This document shows positions 12,125 to 23,584 of a stretch of 64,000 nucleotides of DNA, piece by piece. Position numbers and translations under genes: made by a program. Below the pieces are notes generated by a model. That model saw only the letters and a program-made list of their open reading frames with translations, was not told the DNA's origin and ran no database searches. Each line of letters starts with the position of its first letter. Position 1 is the stretch's first letter. Origin of the DNA: Rhizomys pruinosus (taxonomy: Eukaryota; Chordata; Mammalia; Rodentia; Spalacidae); contig VZQC01009555.1 of the NCBI GenBank assembly GCA_009823505.1, positions 1,039,745-1,103,744 on the forward strand, read 5' to 3'.

Positions 12125-14460
12125 ATTGAAGTTTCAAGAGTTCTTGGCTGGGATGACCATACAGTGCTTCCAATGGTAGGCGGCCAATTCAGCCCTGCAA
12201 TACTATATTTAATTTGCAGCCAACTCAATCAATTAAAAGGCAAGGGGAGCTTTAAAAAATCTAGAAATAAAGCAAAATACTTTGAGTTCATTTGCTTTAC
12301 AAAAATGTGCATAGAAAGATATATAATTATTGTTTCATAGATTATAAAGGTATTTTAAATTTCCAAGGAACTGTTTTCGTGGATGGGTAAGCTTTCTTTG
12401 CACATGAGTGGTACTGTGTACCTAATTTTTGACCTGGAATAATATAGCACTATGTAAACAGCACATCAGGCTTTTGTGAAGTGTTCTTTCACTGTGAACC
12501 ATCAAGGCAGATTCTGTCAGCAGCATCTCCCCATCCACAAATTCCCTTTCTCAGTTACAAATCTCCAGTCAGCAGCTCTCTGCTGGCTGGACTCTGCTGC
12601 CAGGCCCTTACGTTTGCCATCTCTTCTAGGGTGCTCATTTTTCTGATTTTCTCTTTTAGACGCATCCCTTGTGCCGCATGCACATAAGAGCCCGCTCTGC
12701 TTTCTCCTCTCCACTTGCTCATCAAAAATCCCTGTTTTCTTCAGTTCTGTAACATTTGCTACTAAGTTTACATCTGTCCCTATTTTTCATCACATGCAAG
12801 ATCTAGAGCCACCTGGGGCCACACCCTTTGTATGTCCTCTTCTCACTGCCAGCTTTCTTCCTCCACAAATAAGCAAGTATCTGAATCAGATTAGCACCTA
12901 GTGAGAAATGAGTGAATTCTATTTTTTCAGACAAGGAAACTGAGGTATGGGAAGGAGCCTGGGTATTCAGGAAGCTTGCCCCTGTCTTCTGCCCCCTGTC
13001 TCAGCGTCAGAGCCACTGAGCACCCCGATACCCTCCCGACAGTCAGGGATGCCTCCCGCACACAGAGCTCAGCAAGTCAGGGATCCACTCTGCATTTTGT
13101 CCATGACTGAACTCATGAGCCCACATCTCCCTCCCTGGAACAAACTGAGTGAGCAAATGTCATACAATGATGCAAGAGTTTCACAACCACTAATTCCAAA
13201 GGACTTCAAAAATGGCTTTTAAAATTCTCCAGGAGAATTCTGTTGAACTTAAATGATTGTATGCATAAATATTAATGAAATTGTGACTTTTGTACTAAAA
13301 AAGTAAAGGTTAATGGCTACGCTTTCGGTTTTTCCATTTCTCAAACACTAAGTGATCCAAAATCTAATCTGCACGCATACTAGCAGGAGCAATTTGCAGA
13401 GACATTACACTCTTATTGCTATGATACTTCCTGTCTTCAATTAAGGTCAAAAGTCACCTGAACAGTTTCATTTCTTCCAACAAAGATTTAAATTTTACTT
13501 AATTATTGTGTTCTTGAAAACCTCATTTTCTTGACAGCAAATCCTGCCATTCATTTTCATTTCTGCCTGAAAATTGCTACTTTCCAGCACACCTTGGCCT
13601 AACCTCCTCTTGCTCTTCAAATATGTGCCGTTTAAACTACATACACTCTGGCAATCCAGGCCCCAGCTGTCCACTTGGACCCAGCAGAGGAGGAGCCCTG
13701 GGAATCCCCTCTGACTGCCTGTTCTGTACCCCGATATCCCCTGCAGACCTACGCTAGCCCCTTATGGAAGGCCAGCCTTCTCTCCCATAGCTGGCTTCCC
13801 TCTCGTTAAGGGCGTAGATTCCAGGTTCCATTGCAACCTTCAACTGTACTGCCATCTCCCTTTCTGCCCTTCTCCACTGAGCACCCCATATGACCCTCCA
13901 AAGCCACGGATCAAGCCATTCTGCACCTGCACCTAACTCTGCCTCTCCACTGGCCACGGCAGGAAGACTCAGGCTTGCCCCTCACCTCCTCACCGATGCT
14001 TCCTACAGACACTCTGGCACCCCCTTTCTCTTGGCTGATATCTCCTGATCTTTTTCTTAGACTGTGCTAGGTAACTTTTAGTGGGAAGACTTGACAACCC
14101 CTTTTGGTTCAGGAAGGGTTCCCCGCTCTCATTATTTCTTCTAGCAGACTACTAACTCCAGTGTTTATCAGACTACACCACTCATGTGTGCTTTAAAAGT
14201 GTTGCTTGGAGTCTATCATCACATGGTATTTGCTTAATGTCTTTGATTCTCTTAAGTATGCTGTTGAGAGAGCTTACAGTCTATCAGGAGTATATACTAA
14301 AGTCCCTCCAGTCACCAAAACCCAGTATGTGTTTGAAATATGGAGACCTGTTTATATACTTCAAAAGGCAAGAGTTCAGGTTTCTCCCTACCTTCCCAAA
14401 CGAAAGCAATTTAACAATAGAAAGAATCAGCTTTTCAGATTCTTTATATAACATCTATAA
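12125..14460. other. unique intron
   Basis: No confident feature. 12915-12955 ('gacaaggaaactgaggtatgg') could be a MIR scrap. 13540-14030 is GC-richer, with no repeat or exon recognised. Confidence 0.4.
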
Positions 14461-14605
14461 TCGGGCTTGGTGGCACACGCCTTTAATCCTAGCACTTGGG
14501 AGGCAGAGGCAGGCGGATCTTTGTGGGTTCAAGGCCAGCCTGATCTACAGAGTGAGTTCCAGGACAGCTGGGACTACAGGGAGAACCTGTCTCGAAAAGA
14601 CCAAA
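14461..14605 (+). mobile_element. B1 SINE
   Basis: Near full-length: 'gggcttggtggcacacgcctttaatcc' to 'cctgtctcgaaaagacc'. The tail is replaced by a (TA)n run at 14606-14650. Confidence 0.95.
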
Positions 14606-14650
14606 TATATATATATAATATATATATCTATATATATATATATATATAAA
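14606..14650. repeat. (TA)n microsatellite in a B1 tail
   Basis: An alternating TATATA run directly follows the B1 3' end. Confidence 0.85.
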
Positions 14651-15061
14651 TCTCATATTATATCTCATTAGAGAACTCAATCTCAAGATTATATAAGAAG
14701 TTCATCTCATAGACATGCACAGTTAATTTAGTAAGGAAAAAGGCTTTTCCTAGGCTGAGTTGAACAAGTACTGTAGCACTCTGGAATTTCTCTCCTCCTC
14801 TGAAACCCCACAACAAATTATCTGAAAAATTATTCAAATATTTTTCCAAATCATCTGTAATAGGAAAGGCAAATGTGATTCTTGGAAATGACAAAATGCA
14901 TTCTGTCTAGAAAATCCACCATTTAGTATTCACCATACAAACCTCTTGTGAAAACCTAACATCAATTTCAAGTAATGGGAAGGTACCAAACTCTTCCTGT
15001 TTTCCTTCTGAATTGGGGAGTTTGGGAAATATCTAAAGAGGCAGGAAGGAAAGGAAGGAAA

Positions 15062-15328
15062 GTATGTCTAAGGAGCCCCTGAGTACGCGCCATTGGAGAA
15101 GGTGCTCATCAAAGTCCCCATAGCTCCATGACATAATCATCAACGCCTTCTTGTACATGGAAGAACGCTGAGATGGTGGAGATTAAAGACAACTACATGA
15201 ACACGCTAATCAAGTAGCTGACAGAGTCCAAATGAACCTCGTTCAACCTTTCTACAAGAAGGACTCACAAACCTGGACTGGAGTTTCTTTTGAAACACAA
15301 AATTTTGTTTAAAAAAAAAAAAAAAAAA
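15062..15328 (+). pseudogene. probable processed retrocopy, parent unknown
   Basis: Ends in an 18-base A-run (15311-15328) without any SINE landmark. The body has the base composition of coding DNA and short broken frames, for example around 15100-15210. I do not recognise the parent and could not define a target-site duplication, so the left edge is approximate. Confidence 0.45.
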
Positions 15329-15407
15329 GAAAAAGAAACCAACAGGCATTTCATCTCCTCACAATATTCCACTGGATGATTTTCTTAATCCAACGATTTC
15401 TATTTCC

Positions 15408-15667
15408 CTTTGTGTGTGTGTGGTGTGTGTGTGTGTGTGGGTGTGTGTGTGTGTGCGTATGATGTATTGTCCTGACATGCAGTTCTGTCACCCGTGTCGT
15501 GCAATGTCGCGCGAGGTCAGAAGAGGGTGCGTTCCCCTGGAAATCGGAGTTCTCCTGGAATTGGAGTTACAGACGATTCTTAGCCGCCATGTGGGTATTG
15601 GGGATCAAACCCGGGTCCTCTGCAAGAGCAGTCAGTGCTCTTAACCGCTAGGCTATCTCTCCAGCCC
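15408..15667 (-). mobile_element. B2/B3-family SINE with (TG)n in the tail, 14-bp TSD
   Basis: Flanked by a perfect direct repeat CGATTTCTATTTCC (15394-15407 and 15668-15681). The left end is (TG)n (15411-15456), then 'cacccgtgtcgtgcaatg', 'cctctgcaagagcagtcag' and 'atctctccagcccc'. It carries an internal repeat of the 'ctcctggaattggagtt' block. Confidence 0.95.
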
Positions 15668-15681
15668 CGATTTCTATTTCC

Positions 15682-16631
15682 TATCTAATTACATTTTGGA
15701 TGTAATATTATTTATAATATGGGGATAAAATTTTTAAAAATAAAAACTTTACCATTATATAGAGTTTCATATACTGGCAGAATATTCAAGTACATTTAAT
15801 CTGCATTAATTAAGCTTTCCATTTTAACAAGGCTCTACATTAGCACATTTGAATCAGAAAAATAAACATTAAATCTTCAAAGTCATTAAGAATTTCAGCA
15901 AGACAGATTCATCTCTGTTGATCTACCAATATGCTCTGTTGGTACCATGAAAAAAATCACATTTGAAATATAGGTTAGAATTAATAAGAATGCCCATCTT
16001 GTCACAGAAAGGAGTCTATTTCAATTACTACCTCCAGGTGCATTTCCAAATAGTCTTTATATTTACATTTTCCTTCTCGTGTTATCTACCCACTTAAGTT
16101 ATCCATAGGAACTCAACTGACTTGGCTACCTTCAGAGTTTCCAAACATTACTTTGCCAAGAAGTTCACTCCTGGTGTAAACATCTGTCTCCCAAAGGACC
16201 TTCCCCCCTCTGAGGTGAAGAGAGCACTGCCTGCCTTTGGCCAGGAGAAAACTCAGCCATCGGATGGACTTCCCTGCCATTAACTCAGTAATAGCTTTGC
16301 CTAAGAGTAGCTAGAAGCTCAACACACACTGGAAACACTCATTTCTAAAATAATAAGTGAAGTTTATTCAGCAAATAGCTTCCAGAAAGGTAACTCGCGT
16401 CCTGTGGTGCACATGACTGGTTACACAGAGTGTTCAGACCCAAAGGCTTGGTCCCCAGTCACACCTTATCAGCAAAGGTAACTGTAGATGCAGATACAAC
16501 ATCACCAGAGCATTCTGAGAGATATTTATCATTTCACTGTAACTACCAAGCTAGAATAGAATTCCCATTGTATTTTCTGGCCATGTTTTTGAATTTGATC
16601 TCCACTTCAATAACACTGGCTTCAGCAGCAG
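15682..16631. other. unique AT-rich intron
   Basis: No repeat or exon recognised. 15685-15960 is very AT-rich. Confidence 0.45.
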
Positions 16632-16640
16632 CATTGTAGC

Positions 16641-16866
16641 TTTTAAAAATATTTTATTTTTTATTTTATGTGTATGAGTGTATTATCTGCATGTGTGCAA
16701 GTGCACCTGCATTGTACAGTGCCCTGAGTGGTCAGAAGAGGGTGTCAGATTCCCCCCTGGGGTTATGGATGGTTGTTAGCCACCATGTGGGTGCTGGGAA
16801 TCAAACCCCGGTCCTCTGCAAGAGCACCCAGTGTTTTTAACCACTGAGCTGTCTCACCAGCACCCA
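16641..16866 (-). mobile_element. B2/B3-family SINE
   Basis: Reverse B2 from the A/T-rich tail 'aaaaatattttattttttat' to 'gagctgtctcaccagcaccc'. A short TSD, TGTAGCTTT, flanks it (about 16635-16643 and 16867-16875). Confidence 0.92.
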
Positions 16867-16960
16867 CTGTAGCTTTCGAAGTTGAGTTTCTGGTGTGTAC
16901 CATGTATCACCAGCACCCACTGTAGCTTTCGAAGTTGAGTTTCTGGTGTGTACCATGTAG
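16855..16960. repeat. 53-bp perfect tandem duplication
   Basis: 16855-16907 is repeated at 16908-16960 with no difference before the final base. The unit includes the last bases of the B2 head and 40 bases of flank, so the duplication postdates the SINE. Confidence 0.93.
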
Positions 16961-17600
16961 TATGCTAGGTGTTACAAGTACTTCTAACACTACCAAAAAG
17001 ACAACGTTTTGTCTCTTCCAGTATCTAGGTACCAAAACCTTTCCCCTTTCCCTGCCTATGCATCTTCCTCCAAGGTAATAATGTTCCTATGGCCGGAAAA
17101 TACATTCCAAGGTGATTTGTAAAACCAGCCATGAAGATTCTGAGCAACTCTAACCAGAACAAAATGATTTCTTCATTGAATATTTATTTATTGAATATGT
17201 GCCTGAAAGTATTATTTGGAAAGGCCTCTCTGTAAAACAAACTCTCACCTGTTCTAATTTCACATATAATATTTGGGTACAGACTAAGTATGAAATACCT
17301 CAACCCATCAGACAGATATTGCTTAGTTATTCCAATGTGTATGTCATCTGTCATCTCCTCTTTGGCACAGGCTAGCCCTAATTTCCCAGAACGGGACAGT
17401 AAACTGTGATATATGACTGGTCCTTAACTGTACCTAAGGAGATGATGGTGAAGTGTATAATACAGCTGGAGCTATTTACCTACCTCTTAAAACGACATAA
17501 TTCAAGTGGAAAATAAATTGTTTTCAAGTGAAAAACAAATACAGAGAAGTCTAAAAAACCACAATTGAAAGTACTACATAAAACAATGTCTACATATATC
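16961..17600. other. unique AT-rich intron
   Basis: No feature recognised. Confidence 0.4.
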
Positions 17601-18745
17601 TATAAGCACACAAAAAAATTACCATTCATCAAAAATGTATCCCTCCATATTAAAATTATTGAACATGTAAAAGGTCCTAGGAAAAAAAACTTCACAGTGC
17701 CAGGTATAGTATATCTCCTTACCAAGCCCTGAGAATAAGTGAGAGTTGAGCGTATGGGCCTAAGCAAGATGCTTATTCCACACTCCATGGTTCAGGGAAC
17801 ATTGTAGAAGAGGGGGTGGAAGAATGGAAGAGCCAGAAGGCAGAGGAAAAGGCTGAAAAATGCCACCTTTTAGGAAAGACACAGTCACTCTAATCATGAA
17901 TTCTCAACAAGTGCAGGAGACTGCACTGGATCTGTACAGGAAGAGCCATGAGCCTCTAGAGATGGATGATGGAGGAGGAGCCCATGAGACTCCAGGGATG
18001 GATCATGGAGAAGAGGCCTATGAGACTCCAGGGATGGATGATGGAAAAGGGGGCCATGAGACTCCAGGGACAGATGATGGAGAAGGAGCCTGTGAGACTC
18101 CAGGAATGGATAATGGAGAAGGAGCCCATGAGACTCCAGGGATGGATCATGGAGAAGAGGCCTATAAGACTCCAGGGACAGATGATATAGAAGGAGCCCC
18201 TAAGCCTCCAGGGACAGATGATGGAGAAGGAGCCCATGATTCCAGGGATGGATGATGGAGAAGAGGACCATGATTCCAGGGATGGATGATGGAAAATGAG
18301 CTCATGAGCCTCCAGGGATGGATGATGGAGGAGGAGCCCGTGAGACTCCAGAGATGGATGATGGAGAAGAGGCTTATGAGACTCCAGGGACAGATGATGG
18401 AGAATGAGCTCATGAGCCTCCAGAGATGGATTATGGAGAAAAGGACCAGGAATCCCTACCACTCACTGATGTACTATTGTCTACTGATAGACTCAGGGAA
18501 AATGAGAGTCATTGACTGCAGTCATGTGCTCACAGGTGACCCCATCAGGCTCCAGTGGGAAGTCCAATCCAAGAGGCTCCTGGTTAACCTAAATGGTTCA
18601 CAAAATAAAATCAAAGCTCATGAAATCTGTGAAGGGAACAGGTGAGAGGAATCATGGAAATGGGAAGGAGGTAGAAGAGAGAGAGGAATCAAAACACATT
18701 GTGCACATGTATGAAATAGTCAAACTTAATTTTTTTAAAGATTTT
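17600..18745 (+). mobile_element. L1 3' UTR containing a 36-bp VNTR
   Basis: The left flank has the rodent L1 3' UTR signature 'aacattgtagaagagggggtgg'. The right flank has 'ctccagtgggaagtccaatcc', 'aaaataaaatcaaagctcatg' and 'cacattgtgcacatgtatgaaat', the usual L1 3' end. Between them lies a tandem array (17945-18450). The left boundary is approximate. Confidence 0.7.
17945..18450. repeat. 36-bp tandem array, about 14 copies
   Basis: The unit is roughly GATGGATGATGGAGAAGAGG plus CCCATGAGACTCCAGG, register 36 bases. As 36 is divisible by 3, several frames stay open on both strands (131 codons plus, 168 codons minus). These encode only the repeat motif and are not taken as genes. One copy is shortened near 18240-18290. 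Confidence 0.95.
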
Positions 18746-19377
18746 TTAAAGTTTGATAAAAACTTTAGCAAACTCTGAAATCTAAAAACTCCACATATTT
18801 TATGTCTTTAATTAGCAAGGAAAGCAGAAATTACCCATTAAGTACTTCCTATTTAATCAATTTGGATTTTTAATTCCTCTAACAAGGGTCAAAGAGGAGG
18901 TCAAACTAAAATTAAGAGCTACAAAATAAGCACATAAAATGAAAACACGACATAGCCATGTACCATAATCACAGCAAATGTTCACAAAAAAAGTGTAGTC
19001 TCCAGGGAGCTACCCGTACTGTAAACAAAGAATACTGAAACCCAATGAACAAAATGTTGAGAGGCTCTAAAGAAAATAACATAAGGAAATCAATGTATTT
19101 GAAATGAAAAAGAGTAACTTTGATCAATAAAACTAAGAGCTGTTTTATTAAAAAGACCAATAAATTATATCTTCTCAGGATGAGACTGGCCAGAAAAAAA
19201 GAAAAATGAAAACATTAGTTCACATTATTACTGAAGGAAGATACACTGCAAATACTAAAACTTTATTAAATCAAAGAATATAATGTTAATCTTACTGGGA
19301 TACATGATTTTTTTAAAGATATTATAGATTGGGCCAAAGAAGAGCTTCCAACTAATTAAATAGGACTATATCATTAA
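18746..19377. other. AT-rich intron with a possible old L1
   Basis: 19080-19370 weakly resembles L1 ORF2 ('gatcaataaaactaagagctg'). Otherwise nothing recognised. Confidence 0.35.
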
Positions 19378-19390
19378 AAAATAGAATATG

Positions 19391-19600
19391 GGGGCTGGAG
19401 AGATTGTTCAGTGGTTAGGAGCACTGTCTGCTCTTGCAGAGAACCTGGGTTCAATTCCCAGAACACACATGGCAGCTAACAACTATCCATAACTCCAGTT
19501 CCAGGGGATCTGACACCTTCTTCTGGCCTCCTCAGACACTGCACAACATGGGTGCACTTATACACATGAAGGCAATCCACTCATACACACAAAATTTTAG
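19391..19600 (+). mobile_element. B2/B3-family SINE
   Basis: Full head 'ggggctggagagattgttcag' to the A-rich tail, flanked by a perfect 13-bp repeat AAAATAGAATATG (19378-19390 and 19601-19613). Confidence 0.96.
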
Positions 19601-19613
19601 AAAATAGAATATG

Positions 19614-19774
19614 ATCCAGTCAATCTACATGGAGACACCCAAGTAGGCTGCCTGCTCCCTGTCAGCCCCCTCCCTCCATTCAGGGTACCCAAAGGCCCCT
19701 CCGATGCTTGCCAGGGACTGGACTGCCACCTCCTCCTGGTCTCTTTCCCTTCCTTTGAAACTATCCAGATCTCA
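19614..19774 (+). mobile_element. L1 5' region, left part (split by a younger L1)
   Basis: GC-richer segment ending in GAAACTATCCAGATCTCA. It continues at 21061 after a younger L1 insertion. It precedes L1 ORF1-like sequence, so it is read as 5' UTR. Confidence 0.6.
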
Positions 19775-21060
19775 ACAAAAATGTGGTCCATCTACACAAT
19801 GGATTTCCATGCAGCAGTAAAGAAAGATGACATCATGAGCTTTGCTGGTAAATGGATGGAACTCGAAGCAATTATACTAAGTGAAGTAACACAGTCCCAG
19901 AAAAAAAAGGCAAATGGTTTCCTTCATTTGTGGATGCTAACACCAAATCCCCAGTTGGCAGGCAAACTGAGCAACTTTATTATTATATTTCATTCTGAGG
20001 TGAACATGATAACCACTACACTATGGAAACCACCTATTATTATATTTCATTGTATCTGAAAGCAACTGTGCTATTACAATGTGAATCTCTAAATGGGCTC
20101 TGGAAGTGTCCTACCACTTATATTCACACACTGTAATTACCACATATGGATGGAAGATATGTAGTCATATTTAAAAAAAAAATAATGTAAAGTTACACAT
20201 CTTTATACCTGCATGCAAATTTGCTGTTAAAAATGTGACTCTCTAAATGTGTTTAGCAATCAACCTATAGTTTATTTTCAGAATTTGTAATTTTGATTTC
20301 TGTGTGGAGGGTATATATGCATATTTTGGGATAATATAAAATTAAAAAATTATTTTAAAAAGGCAAGCTGAGCAATGTTATTGTTATATTTCTTTCTAAC
20401 TAAAAGCAACTGTAATGTTATAATGTGAATCTCTTAATAAGCCCTAGAATTAACTTACCACTTACTTTCAGACATGGTAATTAATGTATAGGGGGTGGAA
20501 GGTATATGTTCATATTTTAGGGTAATATAAAATTAAAGGCCTTTAATCCTAGCACTTGGAGGCAGAGGCAGGCGGATATTTGTGAGTTCAAGGCCAGCCT
20601 GGTCTACACAGTGAGTTCCAGGCCAGCTGGGGCTACAGGGAGACTCTGTCTCGAAAAGACCAAAAATAAATAAATAAATAAAAAATAAATAAATAAAATT
20701 AAAGGGAAAAATGTGAACTCCTAAACATATATCAGCATTAACATACAGTTTATTTCTGGGGACATAATTCTGATACATATATGATGTGTATATAGCCATA
20801 CTTTGAAGCAATACAATTGGGAGGGAACCACAATAACATAAGGACTGGATCAAAGAATAGACTGACAGAGTTAAATTCTGCCCTAAACAATAAACCTTTG
20901 CAGAGAAAAACTTGACTAAGAGAAAGATGCAGGACATGTATGGCAGAATGCATGATCTGGGGTGGGGTGTGGGGAAGGGAAAGGGGAATATGTCTACATT
21001 GAACTGAAAAATGATGTCTGAAATACACAAAACATCAATAAAAGTATTATATTAAAAACA
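19775..21060 (+). mobile_element. 5'-truncated L1 with 18-bp TSD
   Basis: Starts in the last part of ORF2 ('atgtggtccatctacacaatgg', 'catcatgagctttgctgg') and runs through a long 3' UTR to 'caataaaagtattatattaaa'. It is flanked by a perfect 18-bp repeat GAAACTATCCAGATCTCA (19757-19774 and 21061-21078). It contains a B1 (20539-20695) and internally repeated 3' UTR segments. Confidence 0.93.
20539..20695 (+). mobile_element. B1 SINE, slightly 5'-truncated
   Basis: 'cctttaatcctagcacttgg' to 'gtctcgaaaagacc' plus a (TAAA)n tail, with flanking ATAAAATTAAAGG direct repeats (about 20526-20538 and 20693-20705). Confidence 0.94.
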
Positions 21061-22116
21061 GAAACTATCCAGATCTCAGTCCAAGCCCCACCTCCATTAC
21101 AGGGGGAGAGGTCCTGGTCTCTCCCCCTTCGGGACTCCCCAGAGCTCTGTCACAAAGCTCTGAGACCTCCAGACGTCCCATTCCACCTTAAGGCCCAGGA
21201 TCAGACCACACGTCTAGGTAAAAGTTGTTCCAAAATCCTTGACCAAGCCACTGCAGGCACCAGACTGTAGGACAAATAAAAGATCTGGGATCGAGGCTGT
21301 ACACCTACAGACAAACAGAAAAATTGACATCCCTTCCACCTATAGACTAGCCTCTTTCCTGAATACGATAAATGACTCTGCAGAAATAAACTAACTCCAA
21401 ATGTGCAAAGCCCTACACAGAAATACAGACATGAAAAACCAAAATAACAGGCCTCTTCCCAAAGTTACAAATCCCATAATAACAACCCCTCATGGAAGTG
21501 AGCTGGAAGAACTTCCAGGCAAAATTCAAAGAATGATTATGGCTATGGTCAGAAATTCAGACTACAAAGACAAAAGGATGGATAAATGAGGAAGTCAAGC
21601 TAAGTCATGAAAGCAGAGTTCAAAGTACTGGAGAAAAACCAAACAAATGATGCTGAAAATGGAAAGCCGAAAAGCCAAATAAAACCCTCAGTGGAAAGCC
21701 TCAACAGCAGAATGGATCATGTTGAAAACAGAGAGTTTTGGATGGAAGACAAAGCAGCATAATTGGATTACTCAGGAAGGCCAATGAGAATATTTTAATG
21801 TGAAAAGGAACACGGGAAAGTTTGGGGACACCATGAAAAGACCTCACCTTAAAACCATGAACATAAAAACAGACAAACATCATGGTGCTGCCACGGAAAA
21901 TATCTTCAGTGAAATCATAGTAGAAAATTTCCCAAAACTTGAGAGTGAGATGCTGATCCAGGTACAAGAAGCCTACAGAACACCAAAGAGGTAGGACCAG
22001 AAAATAAATTCTCCATAGTATATTATAGTTAAGACATTAAAAATACAAAATAAATAAATGGTATTGAAAGCTGCAAAACAAAAAGGTCAACTCACTTATA
22101 AAGGCAGGCCCATTAA
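21061..22116 (+). mobile_element. L1 5' UTR and ORF1 remnant
   Basis: Continuation of 19614-19774. About 21400-22080 is ORF1-like but full of stops. The segment near 21890-21990 (FSEIIVENFPKLE, then QVQEAYRTPKR) corresponds to the ORF1 protein middle region. No intact frame. Confidence 0.72.
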
Positions 22117-22129
22117 ATAACACCTAATT

Positions 22130-22777
22130 GGGGCCAGAGAGATGGCTCAGTGGTTAAGAGCACTGTCTGCTCTTGCAGAAGACCAGGGTTTGATTCCCAG
22201 CACCCACATGATGGCTAACAACCATCCATAACTCTAGTTCCAGGGGATCTGACATCCTCTTCTGGTGTCCATGGGCATTTCCATCCATAACTCTAGTTCC
22301 AGGGGATCTGACATCCTCTTCTGACGCCTCTGGGTCTGGTGGTTTGAATGAGTGTCCCCCATAGGCTTTAAATATTCAGACATTTTGTCTCCAGTTGGTG
22401 GCACTGTTCTTGGAGGTCTTAGAAGGTGTGGCCATGCTAGAGTAAGTATGTCACTGGGGGCAGGCTTAGTGAGTTTAACTAGTCTTGCGGTCTCTAGTCA
22501 CTCTCTCTCCTGGCTTCCTGTGCTCATTGTGAGATGTGACTCTCGGCTTGCTGCTCCAACTCCAGCCGCCATGCCTCCCACCACAATGGACTCTAATTCC
22601 CTGGAACCGTCAGTTGTAAGCTCAAATAAACTCTTCCTTTTATAAGTTCCTTTGGTCATGGTGTTTTATCACAGCAACAGAAAAGTGACTAATACACTGG
22701 GCATTGCATGACATGGGTGCACTTACCTACATGCAACCAACACATAAAAAAATAATAAAATATTTTTTAAAAAACAG
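22130..22777 (+). mobile_element. B2/B3 SINE split by an LTR
   Basis: The head is at 22130-22334 and the tail at 22702-22777 ('attgcatgacatgggtgcac'). The outer TSD is ATAACACCTAATT (22117-22129 and 22778-22790). It also holds an internal 43-bp duplication (22222-22264 and 22281-22323). Confidence 0.92.
22335..22696 (+). mobile_element. solo LTR nested in a B2, 5-bp TSD
   Basis: Runs from 'tctggtggtttgaatgag' (ancestral TG start mutated to TC) to 'gtgactaataca'. It is bounded by CTGGG on both sides (22330-22334 and 22697-22701), as expected for retroviral-type integration. It has an 'AATAAA' near 22625. Same family as 61553-61914 and, reversed, 50908-51238. Confidence 0.82.
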
Positions 22778-22790
22778 ATAACACCTAATT

Positions 22791-23560
22791 ATTTGACAGA
22801 AACCTTTAAAGACAGAAAGGCCTAGAGAGATGTGTTCCAAGTTCTGGAACCTCAACCAATGACAAAAAAATAATACACAGCTTTTGATAATAACTCACAG
22901 TATTAACAGCTTCAATCCCCAATAGAAGGAGACCCTGTCTCAAAAAAATTATAAAACTATCAAACATTGTTGAAAAAATGGAAAGACATAAAACACAAAA
23001 GTTGTTTAGAATACCTCATGTTCATGGGGCAAAAGAATGAATGTGTAAATGTATATCATACCCAAAACAATCTACAATCAGTCCAATCTCAGAACACCAA
23101 TGCCATTCTTCACTGAAACAGAAAAACCTTCATATACAAACACAAAAGTCCCTGAATAGTCTCAGGAATCTTGAGGAAAAAGAACAGAGCTAGAGAAACT
23201 ATGGTAACTGACTTCTTTTAAAATATAATACAAAGCAACAATAATGCACATAGTGTGGTAATGACATAAAGACAGAGACAGAGATCAACCAGATAGAATA
23301 GAGAGCCAACAGATCAATCCACTCATCCACAGCCACTGGCTTTCAACAAAGAGTCGAGGAACACACCACAGGAGAAAGATAATCTCTCCAATATATTAAG
23401 TATAGAAACCAGACATCCACATGTAGACCTTTTCTTAAATCACATTAAAAAAATCAACTCAAAATGGATTAAAAACAAAGAGGTGGAAGCTGTGATAATA
23501 CCCAAAGAAAACATGGAATGTCTACACTCCCATACTTTAAAGTATTATTCACAAAGGCCA
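22791..23560 (+). mobile_element. old L1 ORF2 fragment
   Basis: Diverged ORF2 3' half ('tcatgttcatggggcaaaag', 'gatcaatccactcatccacag', 'aaaaatcaactcaaaatgg'). Many stops and gaps. Confidence 0.7.
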
Positions 23561-23584
23561 AGATACAGAGCCAACCCAAGTGTC

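Noticed and set aside
17860..18462. 131-codon plus and 168-codon minus open frames as a repeat protein gene
   Set aside because: Both are by-products of a 36-base array (divisible by 3) inside an L1 3' UTR, open on both strands at once, with no conserved flanking domain.
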